The notes: generated from the letters alone by a model not told the origin. A stretch of 47,105 nt of DNA from an uncultured Pirellulaceae bacterium (GCA_937929805.1 CALFUT010000063.1:1-47105); one strand, 5' to 3'. Numbered from the stretch's first letter, positions 33,230 to 42,879 are shown. Translations and numbers: made by a program.

Positions 33230-34528
33230 ATGGATAACGGTACTCCTAAGTCAGAATCAGCAATTGAATCGGCGTTCGCGTTAGCGGCCGCACGATACAG
33301 CCAAGTAGGCGTCGACGTTCACAACGCGATGAATTGCTTGAAAAACATCAGCGTGTCAATGCATTGCTGGCAGGGCGACGATGTCAAGGGTTTTGAGAAT
33401 CTAAACGAGGATTTAGGCGGCGGCTTGGCAGTCACCGGTAACCATCCCGGTAGGCCTCGAAATGTTGACGAACTTCGTGCCGATCTTGAGCAAGCGTACT
33501 CTTTAATACCGGGTAAACATCGCCTCAACCTACACGCAATCTATGGCGAGTTCCCTACTGCGGTTGAACGGGATCAAATTGGCTCTGAACATTTCCAAGG
33601 CTGGATCGATTGGGCTCGCTCGCAAGGCGTTGGCCTTGATTTCAATCCGTCTTTCTTTGCTCACCCCAATGCGAATGATGGCTTTACGTTGGCTCATTCG
33701 GATAGCGGCATCCGTCAATTCTGGATCGATCACGGGATCGCTTGTCGAAACATTGCCGATGAAATGGGGGCCGCGATCGGGTCGCCGTGTGTGACGAACT
33801 TTTGGGTTCCGGACGGCTACAAAGACTTGCCCGCTGACCGAACAGCCCCACGCAAACGGCTTGCAAGTTCTTTGGATAAAATTTTTGAACAAAAGCTTGA
33901 CCCGCAAAATTCTCTAGACGCTGTCGAGTGCAAACTATTTGGTATCGGTTCCGAAAGCTATGTGGTCGGCTCGCATGAGTTTTATCTTGGCTATGCGATC
34001 ACGCGTGAGAAGTTGCTTTGCCTTGACGCAGGACATTTTCACCCGACGGAAGTGATCTCGGACAAAATTTCTGCGGCCATGCTTTATCTGCCGGACATTC
34101 TTCTGCATGTCAGCCGAGGTGTTCGCTGGGATAGTGATCATGTCGTGACCCTGTCGGACGAACTGCAAGCGATCGCGCAGGAAATTGTCCGCGGCAACTA
34201 CGTAGATCGCGTTCGCATTGGTCTCGACTTTTTCGATGCAAGTATCAATCGAGTAGCGGCTTGGGCCATCGGGACCCGCAACATGCTGAAAGCCATGCTG
34301 ATGGCATTCCTTGAGCCGACTTACCAGCTGAAGCAGTTCGAACTGGAAGGCGATCTCACAAGCCGCCTAGCACTGATGGAAGAGCAGAAAACGCTTCCGA
34401 TTGGAGCCGTGTGGGACTACTACTGCATGACTGAAGGGGCACCCGTTGGAATGGATTGGCTAAAGCAAGTTAAACAATACGAAACCGATGTGCAGCTTGG
34501 CCGCAGCAGTGTCCGTGAACAAGTTTAA
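33230..34528 (+). CDS. rhaA: L-rhamnose isomerase
   Basis: 432 residues, normal for the family (about 420). It converts L-rhamnose to L-rhamnulose in the cytoplasm with a divalent metal. Segments seen: [18 protein letters not shown] (~40-60), [34 protein letters not shown] (~143), [38 protein letters not shown] and [11 protein letters not shown]; the HFHPTE segment supplies metal ligands. The isomerase follows the AraC-type regulator by 341 bp and is 84 bp before the permease. No truncation or frameshift. Confidence 0.97.
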   Translation: MDNGTPKSESAIESAFALAAARYSQVGVDVHNAMNCLKNISVSMHCWQGDDVKGFENLNEDLGGGLAVTGNHPGRPRNVDELRADLEQAYSLIPGKHRLNLHAIYGEFPTAVERDQIGSEHFQGWIDWARSQGVGLDFNPSFFAHPNANDGFTLAHSDSGIRQFWIDHGIACRNIADEMGAAIGSPCVTNFWVPDGYKDLPADRTAPRKRLASSLDKIFEQKLDPQNSLDAVECKLFGIGSESYVVGSHEFYLGYAITREKLLCLDAGHFHPTEVISDKISAAMLYLPDILLHVSRGVRWDSDHVVTLSDELQAIAQEIVRGNYVDRVRIGLDFFDASINRVAAWAIGTRNMLKAMLMAFLEPTYQLKQFELEGDLTSRLALMEEQKTLPIGAVWDYYCMTEGAPVGMDWLKQVKQYETDVQLGRSSVREQV

Positions 34529-34612
34529 GCGTTCACACTTTAGAGTTAGCTACGTTCGACCAATGTAGGCGTTCACCGTTGCCCGCGACCACTTCCTGAA
34601 ATCAAAATTAGC

Positions 34613-36004
34613 ATGAGCGAAGAAACATCCAATTCCGGTGGCGAATTCGAACGAGAACCCGTCCCAGACAACGCATTGCTGGGCTCTGGGAAGTTTTGGG
34701 GGATGTACGCCGGTGAACACGCGGCCGGTACTGAGTTCATGATCGGGCCGTTGTTTCTTGCGGCCGGTGCTAGTTTGCAGGATCTGATCCTTGGTCTTTT
34801 GTTGGGCAATATTTTGGCGGTGCTGACGTGGCGTTATCTAGTGACGCCCATCGCGATCGGCAAACGCCTGACGCTTTACTATCAGCTGGAACGAATTGCC
34901 GGTGGTTCACTGGTTAAGTTTTACAACTTAATAAACGGGCTGCTGTTCTGTTTTCTCGCGGGCGCGATGATTACGGTTTCTGCGAGTGCGGTCGGAATCC
35001 CGTTTGGCATTAATTACGAAGTGCCGGCCGAAACGTTTGGCCTTGGAGCTCCCTCGTTCACCATGCTGGTGGTGCTGGTGGGTGTTGTGATCGCCGCCGT
35101 TGCAGCGGGAGGCTACTCAACCGTCGCCCGTTTCGCCAACATCGCCGCGCCTTGGATGATTATCATTTTCGCGGCGTGCGGAATTGTTTCACTCGCTCAG
35201 ATGGGAGCCACGTCATGGCCTGCAATTTCTGAAGGAAAATTCTGGAGCGATGCGATTGAGTTCGTCCAAGCGAAAGACGGAGCTCAAGAGTTTGGCTTCT
35301 GGAAAATTGTCGTGTTCGCGTGGCTTTGCAACGGTGCAATGCACTTCGGCATGGCTGATCTTTCCATCTTTCGGTTTGCCAAGAGTCCCGCGTCCGGCTG
35401 GGCACCTTCAATCGGAATGTTCCTTGGTCATTACATGGCGTGGATTGCAGCCGGTCTATTGCTGGCCGCTCAGATCAAACTCTCTCAAGACACAACCGCC
35501 AACCCGGGAGCACTTGCATGGGGTGCATTGGGCTGGACTGGAATCCTTTGCGTTGTGATTGCAGGCTGGACGACGGCAAACCCGACGATTTACCGAGCTG
35601 GACTTGCCTTTCAAGGTGTTTTTACCAAAAGTTCCAGAATCGCGATGACGTTGGTCGCTGGAACGATCGCCACGATCGCCGGCGCGTTCCCGAACCTGTC
35701 GGCTCAGTTGCTCGGTTTCGTGGGAACTTATGGCACTGTGTTAGGCCCGATGGGAGCCGTTATCTTTGTCGATTACTGGCTAATGAAGCGGTTTGGGCTA
35801 CAAGATGAGTACGCCCAAGAGAACGGTTCGTCGATCAATGTTGCCGTTCTTGTCGCGTGGCTTTTGCCCGTCATCGTGGGACTGTACTTGATCTTCTGGC
35901 AAGGCATTTTCGCTGCTTATGCCGTGATCCCATGCTGGGTCGCGTGCGGCGTTATTTATCTGGCTTTGAGTAAAGCCCTTCAACGACCGACTTCCAACGC
36001 TTAG
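34613..36004 (+). CDS. NCS1-family permease, candidate L-rhamnose transporter
   Basis: 463 residues with about 12 hydrophobic segments. N-terminal FWGMYAGEHAAGTEFMIGPL and GWTTANPTIYRAGLAFQGVF (~322-341) match nucleobase:cation symporter-1/cytosine-permease proteins. Such proteins import purines, pyrimidines, hydantoins or thiamin, with Na+ or H+. Here the gene lies between rhaA and rhaEW (84 bp after rhaA), in a cluster with no RhaT, ABC or TRAP sugar transporter, so it is the only uptake candidate; rhamnose transport is inferred from context and is unusual for NCS1. An outer-membrane or surface uptake partner is not seen. Confidence 0.88.
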   Translation: MSEETSNSGGEFEREPVPDNALLGSGKFWGMYAGEHAAGTEFMIGPLFLAAGASLQDLILGLLLGNILAVLTWRYLVTPIAIGKRLTLYYQLERIAGGSLVKFYNLINGLLFCFLAGAMITVSASAVGIPFGINYEVPAETFGLGAPSFTMLVVLVGVVIAAVAAGGYSTVARFANIAAPWMIIIFAACGIVSLAQMGATSWPAISEGKFWSDAIEFVQAKDGAQEFGFWKIVVFAWLCNGAMHFGMADLSIFRFAKSPASGWAPSIGMFLGHYMAWIAAGLLLAAQIKLSQDTTANPGALAWGALGWTGILCVVIAGWTTANPTIYRAGLAFQGVFTKSSRIAMTLVAGTIATIAGAFPNLSAQLLGFVGTYGTVLGPMGAVIFVDYWLMKRFGLQDEYAQENGSSINVAVLVAWLLPVIVGLYLIFWQGIFAAYAVIPCWVACGVIYLALSKALQRPTSNA

Positions 36005-36041
36005 CTTTTCATTCGTTTAGCTAATAGACCAGAAACAAAAC

Positions 36042-36233
36042 ATGAAACTAAATTTGAAAATCATTTCACTCGTCGCTCTGTTGGCGATCGTCGCATCTGG
36101 CGTCTTGTTTTTTAGGGGAGCGGTTAGCCAAGAAGTGATGAAAGCGATCGCCTTGATCGCGACGATTGCTTGGTTCATCGCGACGCCTATGTGGATGGGG
36201 CGCGAGCAATCGAGCTCTCAGTCCGAAGCCTGA
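36042..36233 (+). CDS. Small two-helix membrane protein between permease and rhaEW
   Basis: 63 residues from ATG 36042. Two hydrophobic stretches (ISLVALLAIVASGVLFF, residues 8-24; KAIALIATIAWFIATPMWM, 34-52) and a short polar Ser/Gln-rich tail. It starts 37 bp after the permease stop and ends 99 bp before rhaEW, same strand, so it is part of the operon. I do not recognise a named family. It may be a permease accessory subunit, a small stabilising peptide or a membrane anchor; this is inference. No strong ribosome site is visible. Confidence 0.7.
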   Translation: MKLNLKIISLVALLAIVASGVLFFRGAVSQEVMKAIALIATIAWFIATPMWMGREQSSSQSEA

Positions 36234-36332
36234 CCTCCCTCGGACGCTTTTTTTTGACACGAAGAACCGGACTCTTGCTGACTGCTTGGTTGGCTGGCCG
36301 AAAATTTATTCACTTACTAAAGAACTCCATTA

Positions 36333-38576
36333 ATGAATCAGGGTGGAAGCTCTGAGATCAAAACGATGTCTACAACACTCAGCGAACTCAAACATGTCGA
36401 CTACTTGTGGGACGATGCGGTCGTCAGCAAGATGACACCGGCCGAACGACTTGTTTATCGGTCGAACTGCCTAGGAGCCGACCAACGAATCACCAACACG
36501 GGCGGTGGTAACACGTCTTCCAAAGCAATGGAAGTTGATCCGCTTACTGGAAAAGAAACGGATGTTTTGTGGGTGAAGGGCTCCGGCGGCGATCTGCGGA
36601 CGTCGAAGCTAGAGAACTTTGCTTCGCTGTACATGGACAAGCTGTTGGGACTGATTCCAATGTATCAAAATGCTCCCGATAACGGCCCTAAGACGCCGGC
36701 GGAGGACAACATGGTTGGTTGTTTCCCGCACTGCACTTTCAATTTGAACCCTCGAGCAAGTTCGATTGATACACCCTTGCATGGATTCCTTCCGGCGCGT
36801 CACGTCGATCATATGCATCCGAACAGCGTCATCGCAATTGCCGCCTGCGATCGAAGCAAAGAGCTGACTGCCGAAATCTTTGGCGATAAAATTGGCTGGG
36901 TGCCTTGGTTGCGACCGGGTTTCGAGCTCGGCTTGATGATGAAGCGCGAGGTCGAAGCAAATCCGGCGCTTAAAGGACTTGTCATGGGCCAGCATGGACT
37001 CATCAACTGGGCCGATGACGACAAAGAATGCTACGACCTGACGCTCGAGTTGATCAATAAAGCGGCCGAGTACATCGAGTCAAAAGATAAAGGCGAAATG
37101 ACGTTCGGCGGCGCTCAGCATTCGACTTTGGCTGACGAGCAGCGTGATGAGATTCTTGTCGATCTTTTGCCATGGTTGCGAGGTCAAGTTTCCCAGCAAA
37201 ACAAATTTGTTGGCACCGTCGAGACGCGTGACTCAATCATGCGGTTCGTGAACTCGAATGACGCGGAACGTCTGGCTGAACTTGGCACCAGCTGTCCTGA
37301 TCACTTTCTCAGAACGAAAATCAAACCGCTGTACGTTAACTGGGATCCGAAAACCAGCTCCGAAGATGATCCTTCGGGCCTTCAGGCACTGAAGTCGATG
37401 CTGCTGAGTGGTCTCGAAAGCTATCGCGAAGACTACAAGAAATACTATGACGAGTGTCGCCACGATAACTCACCGGCGATGCGTGACCCGAACCCGACCG
37501 TCATTTTGATCCCGGGAATTGGGATGATCGCTTGGGGAAAAGACAAAAGCGAATCTCGCGTCACGGCTGAGTTCTACACCTGTGCCGTCGAAGTGATGCG
37601 TGGCGCCGAGGCGATAGGTAACTACATCGCACTCCCAAAGCAGGAAGCGTTTGATATCGAATATTGGTTGCTGGAAGAAGCAAAGTTAAAACGAAAGCCG
37701 CCAGAGAAGGAAATGTCGCGAGACATCGCGTTGGTCATCGGTGCGGGTAACGGGATCGGCAAAGAGGTCGCTCATCGAATCGCTCAAGAAGGCGCCCACG
37801 TCGTTTGTGCCGATCTTTCGGCGCCGGCAGCTGAGTCGACGGCCGATGAATTAACTAGCAAGTACGGTTTAGGGATTGGAGTCGCGGGATCTGGAGTCTC
37901 AGGCTGTGGACCCGCAATCGGATTGCCCGTCAACATCACGGATCGTGAATCGATTCGCGAACTGATCAAGCAAACGTTGCTGGCATACGGCGGACTTGAT
38001 CGTGTTATCGTTACCGCTGGCGTGTTCGTCGCGCCTGAGCGAGACGGTTCCCTTAGTGACGAGAAGTGGAAGTTCACCTTCGATGTCAACGTGCAAGGTA
38101 GCTACAATGTGGTTGATGAATTGAGAAATGTTCTGAAAGACCAAGGGTTGAATGCTTCGGTTGTTTTGACGACCAGCGTCAACGGCGTCGTTGGCAAAAA
38201 AGGCTCCGTCGCCTACGACACGTCCAAAGCGGCTGCGAATCATCTTGTTCGTGAACTGGCAATCGAGATGGCGCCGCTTGTGCGCGTCAACGCAGTCGCA
38301 CCAGCAACGGTTGTCGCTGGGAGTACAATGTTTCCTCGTGACCGCGTGATCGCTTCGTTGACAAAGTACGAAATTGAATTTGCTGAATCCGAATCGGATG
38401 ACGAGCTTCGGAACAAGTTGGCGGAGTTTTACGCACAGCGAACTTTGACTCGACAACCCATTACTCCAGCAGATCAAGCGGAAGCGATCTACTTCTTGTC
38501 CTCCACACGATCAAGCAAAACGACTGGTCAGATTATCAACGTCGACGGCGGACTTCACGAAGCGTTTTTGAGATAG
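36333..38576 (+). CDS. rhaEW: Bifunctional rhamnulose-1-phosphate aldolase / L-lactaldehyde dehydrogenase
   Basis: 747 residues; a second Met at 36366 is an alternative start. N-terminal class II aldolase (residues ~20-440): GADQRITNTGGGNTSSKAME and, with metal-binding His, RHVDHMHPNSVIAIAA (~149-164). C-terminal short-chain dehydrogenase (~460-747): nucleotide loop ALVIGAGNGIGKEVAHRI (~469), catalytic YDTSKAA (~629-635) and the end NVDGGLHEAF. The enzyme splits L-rhamnulose-1-phosphate into dihydroxyacetone phosphate and L-lactaldehyde and oxidises the latter to L-lactate, the combined type known as RhaEW. It completes the RhaA-RhaB-RhaEW route of this locus. Same operon as the permease. Length normal. 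No interruption. Confidence 0.97.
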   Translation: MNQGGSSEIKTMSTTLSELKHVDYLWDDAVVSKMTPAERLVYRSNCLGADQRITNTGGGNTSSKAMEVDPLTGKETDVLWVKGSGGDLRTSKLENFASLYMDKLLGLIPMYQNAPDNGPKTPAEDNMVGCFPHCTFNLNPRASSIDTPLHGFLPARHVDHMHPNSVIAIAACDRSKELTAEIFGDKIGWVPWLRPGFELGLMMKREVEANPALKGLVMGQHGLINWADDDKECYDLTLELINKAAEYIESKDKGEMTFGGAQHSTLADEQRDEILVDLLPWLRGQVSQQNKFVGTVETRDSIMRFVNSNDAERLAELGTSCPDHFLRTKIKPLYVNWDPKTSSEDDPSGLQALKSMLLSGLESYREDYKKYYDECRHDNSPAMRDPNPTVILIPGIGMIAWGKDKSESRVTAEFYTCAVEVMRGAEAIGNYIALPKQEAFDIEYWLLEEAKLKRKPPEKEMSRDIALVIGAGNGIGKEVAHRIAQEGAHVVCADLSAPAAESTADELTSKYGLGIGVAGSGVSGCGPAIGLPVNITDRESIRELIKQTLLAYGGLDRVIVTAGVFVAPERDGSLSDEKWKFTFDVNVQGSYNVVDELRNVLKDQGLNASVVLTTSVNGVVGKKGSVAYDTSKAAANHLVRELAIEMAPLVRVNAVAPATVVAGSTMFPRDRVIASLTKYEIEFAESESDDELRNKLAEFYAQRTLTRQPITPADQAEAIYFLSSTRSSKTTGQIINVDGGLHEAFLR

Positions 38577-39001
38577 CAACCATAGTTGGTCGGGCAAACG
38601 TTCTTTTCGACGGCCAGTAAATCTTAAGCTCCCGATATGCCTGCGCAACCAGTGAAGGGTTGGCAGGCATGATTGGTGAGTCGGTCGTTGCCTGATCCTC
38701 AGCCGCGAGCCCGTCGGGAGAGAGTCAAGTGGTAACGTGGTTGCGAATCTGTTCGTAGGTATTGTTGATCAGGTTGGTCAGACAAAATCGGGCATCGAGA
38801 TCTGGTGCAATCGGATTGGCATAGGAATTTTTCCTCCGACATCCGACATGGAAGCTCACTCGCATCAAATTCGCCGATGGGAATAGACCCGAAGTGCTTT
38901 GTTGGTCCCAATTTTCCATGCGTGCGATTCGTTTGGCCAAAACTCTGATCCGCGCGAGTGAAGTGAGTTGATCGGCGCCTCAAAACCACAGGAAGGCCAA
39001 G
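38577..39001 (+). other. Intergenic region between rhaEW and sulfatase
   Basis: 425 bases. It contains a hairpin at 38637-38670 listed separately. The second part presumably carries the promoter of the sulfatase, with AGGAAGG as a good ribosome site directly before its ATG. A minus-strand frame of 96 codons (38699-38989) has no family likeness. Confidence 0.45.
38637..38670 (+). terminator. Hairpin after rhaEW, possible transcription terminator
   Basis: ATGCCTGC-G-CAACC pairs with GGTTG-GCAGGCAT: a 13-bp stem with one bulged G and a seven-base loop AGTGAAG. It begins 60 bases past the rhaEW stop codon. No T run follows, so it may be a terminator of the factor-assisted kind or an mRNA end structure. 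Confidence 0.5.
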
Positions 39002-40840
39002 ATGAAACCATTGAATTTAAAGTTCCTTGTGGCTGTTGCGACAGTATTCCCCACCTTTCTTCTCTTGATAGGTGTGGGAATCACTCAAGCCCAAGAACGA
39101 CCGAATATTCTTTGGCTGACATGTGAAGACAACAACATCGACTGGGTCGGATGTTACGGAAACCCTCACGCCGATACTCCAAACATCGACAAGCTGGCCA
39201 GCGAGGGTTTTCAGTACATGCATTGCTACGCCAACGCGCCGGTCTGTGCGCCATCGCGAAGCACTTGGATCACCGGCATGCACTCGATCTCAACCGGCAC
39301 GTTTCAAATGCGCAGCCGATACGAGATTCCACATGATCGAATCAAGTATTATCCAGACCTGCTGAAAGCGAATGGTTACTACGTCGGCAACGACCGTAAG
39401 ACCGACTACAACATCGGTGGCCGTCCTGACAAAGACTGTTGGGATAATCCAGAAAAAGTCGATTGGCGAGCATTGAAAGACAATCAGCCATTTTTTCAAG
39501 TCATCAACGCGACAGAATCACACGAAAGCAAGGCTCAGGGGGATGTCGACAACACAACGCACGATCCGTCTAACACCAGACTTCATGATTACCATCCTGA
39601 CCTTCCTGACGTTCGCAAGAACTACGCAAAGTACCACGATGCCGTGAAGCGGATGGACTCGAAAATCGGTAGCGCGCTTGAGCGGTTGAAAGAGCTTGGC
39701 TTAGCCGAAAATACGATCGTCGTTCATAACTCCGACCATGGCGGAGTTCTTCCTCGCAGCAAACGTTTCCTATTTCAGACCGGCATTCATTGCCCATTGA
39801 TTGTCCGAATTCCGGAAGCGTACAAGCAACTTTGGCCCAATTCACGACCGGGCTCTAAGATCGATCGTTTGGTCAGCTTTGTTGATATGCCAAAGACGTG
39901 GCTTACGTTGACTGGCACTAAAGTTCCCGAGTACATGCATGGAACCGTGTTCCTTGGTCCTAAGATTGAGCCCGAGCAGGAATACCACTTTGCTTTTCGC
40001 GGCAGAATGGACGAGCGATTAGAAAACGCGCGTGCGATTTGCAACAAGCGGTTTCTTTACATCCGCAACTACATGCCCTACGTGCCGTGGATGCAGCACC
40101 TGAGTTACATGTGGAAGTTGAAAGCTACGGTTGCATGGCAGCAGCATGTGCAATCGGGCAACGCGACTGAGGAACAATCTCGTTTCTTTTTGCCCAAAGG
40201 CTGGACGGAAGAGTTGTACGACATGCAGACCGACCCAGACAACCTGAACAACTTAATCAATGATTCGGCACACAAAGAAATAGCGTCCAAACTGCGGGCA
40301 GAGCTGCGGCGGCAGCAAGTCAAGTTCCACGATTCCGGGCTCATTCCCGAATCGGAGATGGTGAGACTTGCGGCTGAGAGTAATCTGACGATTTTCGATT
40401 ACGTTCGTGACCCCAAACTTTACAGCGTTCCGGATTTGCTCGATGCGGCCGATCTGGCTCTAGAAAAAAACCGTGCCAACCTTCCTGCGTTGAAGGAACG
40501 GCTCGCAAGCCCGGAAGTCGGAGTTCGTTATTGGGCGGCGGTGGGCTGTTTTTTGCTCAATGATGCCACATCGGTTTCGGGTTGCTTGGACGATGAATCA
40601 CACGAAGTGCGAGCGATTGCCGCTTGGGCGATGATCAATGCAGGCGACAAGGATGCCGGCTTCCAATGTTTGCGGGAACTCTTGGAGCAAAATTCTTACT
40701 GTTCGCTAACTGTGTTGAATATCCTTGATTGGTTGGGCGACGAAGGGGAACGCTTACTTCCGGCGGTCAAGGCATCTTCATACGCAAAAAAATCGTACGA
40801 AGAACGAATGCAGATCACGCTAATCGAAAAATTTGACTGA
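39002..40840 (+). CDS. Formylglycine-type sulfatase (S1) with C-terminal HEAT-like repeats
   Basis: 612 residues with signal peptide VAVATVFPTFLLLIGVGITQA and ribosome site AGGAAGG. Residues ~33-480 are the S1 sulfatase fold: metal ligands in LTCEDNN (~39-45), formylglycine motif CAPSR at Cys82 with following STWITGMH, and HNSDHGG (~239-245). Residues ~490-612 contain two or three helix pairs of HEAT type (SPEVGVRYWAAVGCFLL; DDESHEVRAIAAWAMINAG). Sulfatases of this kind remove sulfate esters from polysaccharides; the exact sulfate position is not readable. The gene is 425 bp after rhaEW, so it may be on its own transcript. Probably acts on the sulfated polymer that supplies rhamnose. Convergent with the second sulfatase. 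Confidence 0.95.
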   Translation: MKPLNLKFLVAVATVFPTFLLLIGVGITQAQERPNILWLTCEDNNIDWVGCYGNPHADTPNIDKLASEGFQYMHCYANAPVCAPSRSTWITGMHSISTGTFQMRSRYEIPHDRIKYYPDLLKANGYYVGNDRKTDYNIGGRPDKDCWDNPEKVDWRALKDNQPFFQVINATESHESKAQGDVDNTTHDPSNTRLHDYHPDLPDVRKNYAKYHDAVKRMDSKIGSALERLKELGLAENTIVVHNSDHGGVLPRSKRFLFQTGIHCPLIVRIPEAYKQLWPNSRPGSKIDRLVSFVDMPKTWLTLTGTKVPEYMHGTVFLGPKIEPEQEYHFAFRGRMDERLENARAICNKRFLYIRNYMPYVPWMQHLSYMWKLKATVAWQQHVQSGNATEEQSRFFLPKGWTEELYDMQTDPDNLNNLINDSAHKEIASKLRAELRRQQVKFHDSGLIPESEMVRLAAESNLTIFDYVRDPKLYSVPDLLDAADLALEKNRANLPALKERLASPEVGVRYWAAVGCFLLNDATSVSGCLDDESHEVRAIAAWAMINAGDKDAGFQCLRELLEQNSYCSLTVLNILDWLGDEGERLLPAVKASSYAKKSYEERMQITLIEKFD

Positions 40841-41001
40841 TTGGACCTAAGGGATCTCCAAACAAATGAGCCCACCAGCTGCGTGAAGCTAAGGAAATTT
40901 AATGGTTCCAAGCGAAACCGAGCCAAAGGCCTTCGTGTATTTTATCAACGGCAGTTCCGTGTTCATGTGTATCGGTGGCACACAACAGCCGCAGTGATGA
41001 A

Positions 41002-42399
41002 TCACTTCTTTTTCCAATTCCTTGGAACCCAAGTCTCCGGGGAGTCGAGCATCAGTGGCTCATGAAAAACTGTCAGCTGATCGGCCTGCTCTTTGATCCA
41101 AGCATTCAAATCGCTCCGCAGCTTCTGCTGAATCGCTTTCAATCCGGGCTTGCCCGCAAGATTCACAAGCTCACTGGGATCCTGCTTCAAATCATACAGC
41201 TCAAACTTGGGCCGCCCGTAATACTTCGCTACCACCTTGGCGGCAGCCTGATCATTCTTCGACCGCTCGGTCCATTCTCTGAAATAATCTCCAGAAGTTT
41301 CTCTCAGCAGCAAATCAATGTGCGTGGTGAATGCAAATTCGGGGTGCGGGTTCCAGATCAGCTTATAGCGATCGCCGCGAATCGACCGGCTTAGGTAGAC
41401 ATTCATCATTCGATCTCCACTGTGGGTCGTGAAGATTTGATTGCGATGATTTGCCGTGTGGTCAAAAAGCACCGGAGCAAACGAGCGACCATCCAGATCG
41501 TCAGGCGTATCACCACCAGCTACATCAATCAAGGTCGGTAGAATGTCGACCCAACTGACCATCGCGTCGGTTCGAGTACCTGCTTTGATTGTATCCGCCT
41601 GAGCCACAATTAATGGCACTCGGATACCTTCTTCATACAATGTCCATTTGCCGAAAGGGAATTGGGCTCCGTGATCGCTCGAAAACACAAACAGCTTGTC
41701 TTTCGACATGTGCTTGTCCGTCAATTCGCGAAGTTCGCCCAGATACGCATCCAAGTTCTTAACTTCCTGCAGATACCGAGATCGCTGCACACGTGTGCGA
41801 GGCGTATCAAGCAATTGCGGAGGCATCGACATCGTTGCGGGGTCGATCGTTGACTTGCTGGGCCACGGGACGTGCGGATCCGACACGCCCACGAACAAGG
41901 CCAACGGTCGAGTATCTGTACGGTTCTCTAGAAATTGCTTTACCGATTTACGAAGCTCGAGAATTTCTTTTTGGCCGTCGTGAACTTCAAAATGATAGTC
42001 GGGAGCGCTGCGCGAATGAGCGACTTTACCGAACGCGGCGGTCTGGTAGCCCATCTCGTTCAAAACCTGCGGCAGTTTTAGAACGCGATCGTGAGGAAGG
42101 CTGTGATTTTCTTCGGCACCGTTTCGTGCCGGCATCAAACCGGTTAACAATGCCGCACGACTGACCGCACATGATGGGCTTGCAACGAACGCTCGATCGA
42201 AGGTCATCCCGTCAGCGGCCAGTCGGTCGATCGCGGGCGTTTCGATATCAGTCCCACCATGCAGTCGCAGGTCTCGAGCGGATAAATCATCCGCGAGGTA
42301 AACCACGATATCGGGCAGACGTTGGGCCGCGTCAGCTAGACTTCGCGTAGTCAAAACAGTGGCGAGCAAACACACCAACAAACCAAAATTTACTTTCAT
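41002..42399 (-). CDS. S1-type sulfatase with atypical CAVSR active-site motif
   Basis: 465 residues from ATG 42399, with GCGAGGAT as ribosome site and signal peptide MKVNFGLLVCLLATVLTTR; an upstream TTG start is less likely. Sulfatase fold throughout: VVYLADDLSARDLRLHGG (metal Asp pair), the formylglycine motif SPSCAVSRAALLTG at Cys77, FSSDHGAQFPFGKWTLYEEG and VPLIVA. The usual C-x-P-x-R has Val in place of Pro. Maturing enzymes prefer Pro, so processing to formylglycine is not certain. Codon use and length look normal, so it is not a decayed gene. The likely relatives are iduronate-2-sulfatase-type S1 proteins; substrate unknown. It is convergent with the upstream sulfatase and downstream of an own 480-bp region. 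Confidence 0.93.
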   Translation of the reverse strand: MKVNFGLLVCLLATVLTTRSLADAAQRLPDIVVYLADDLSARDLRLHGGTDIETPAIDRLAADGMTFDRAFVASPSCAVSRAALLTGLMPARNGAEENHSLPHDRVLKLPQVLNEMGYQTAAFGKVAHSRSAPDYHFEVHDGQKEILELRKSVKQFLENRTDTRPLALFVGVSDPHVPWPSKSTIDPATMSMPPQLLDTPRTRVQRSRYLQEVKNLDAYLGELRELTDKHMSKDKLFVFSSDHGAQFPFGKWTLYEEGIRVPLIVAQADTIKAGTRTDAMVSWVDILPTLIDVAGGDTPDDLDGRSFAPVLFDHTANHRNQIFTTHSGDRMMNVYLSRSIRGDRYKLIWNPHPEFAFTTHIDLLLRETSGDYFREWTERSKNDQAAAKVVAKYYGRPKFELYDLKQDPSELVNLAGKPGLKAIQQKLRSDLNAWIKEQADQLTVFHEPLMLDSPETWVPRNWKKK

Positions 42400-42879
42400 A
42401 TCCTCGCCCAGAAGCAAATCAATTAGCGTTCGTCGCCCGAACATTGATAAAGTGTATCTCAATTCAACGACAGTCGTTTCGTGCGAAACAAAAAATCATG
42501 GTGGATTTGCGACATAAGTCGCTCGTTCGAATGGTGGCCCAACTAATTAGACCTTGCTCGCAATTCTTTCCCTGTGAAATCGGTTCTGCATCTCGTTGCT
42601 TACCGTGTCATGATCGAAAGACTCCGTTCTTTGTTCTGTTCACGACTGACGTGTCGCCAACACGGTACCTGATTGGCAAATTTGGCAAGGGTTGATTCTG
42701 TCAGAATTTTCTGAGCACGAAGGTCAGGTGTATCGTAAAAGGTTGTCCTGCCAACAACGCTCCACGGGCAAGGTTTTGGCCGGCGTTGGGATCCCGATCA
42801 TTGGCGTTTTGAAACGGTTGATTTGGTCGGGGATTTGAAAACGATTTACAATCGCTTGGCAAACTTGCTGCTTAGAGTT
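42400..42879. other. Intergenic region between sulfatase and DUF4345-like gene
   Basis: 480 bases. It must contain the promoter of the minus-strand sulfatase. A short ACGACAGTCGT inverted pair near 42469 recalls the rha operator bases but in reversed order and without a spacer, so it is not the same site. Small plus-strand frames such as 42444-42695 have no domain likeness. Confidence 0.4.

Noticed and set aside
33013-33237. 74-codon frame before rhaA
   Set aside because: GTG start, no recognisable family, overlaps the rhaA start; likely chance.
38699-38989. Minus-strand frame of 96 codons before the sulfatase
   Set aside because: Cys- and Arg-rich without domain likeness; in the expected promoter region.
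42466-42482. ACGACAGTCGT as a third rha operator
   Set aside because: Half-sites are in reversed order and have no three-base spacer, so it does not match the TGTCGT-N3-ACGACA pattern.
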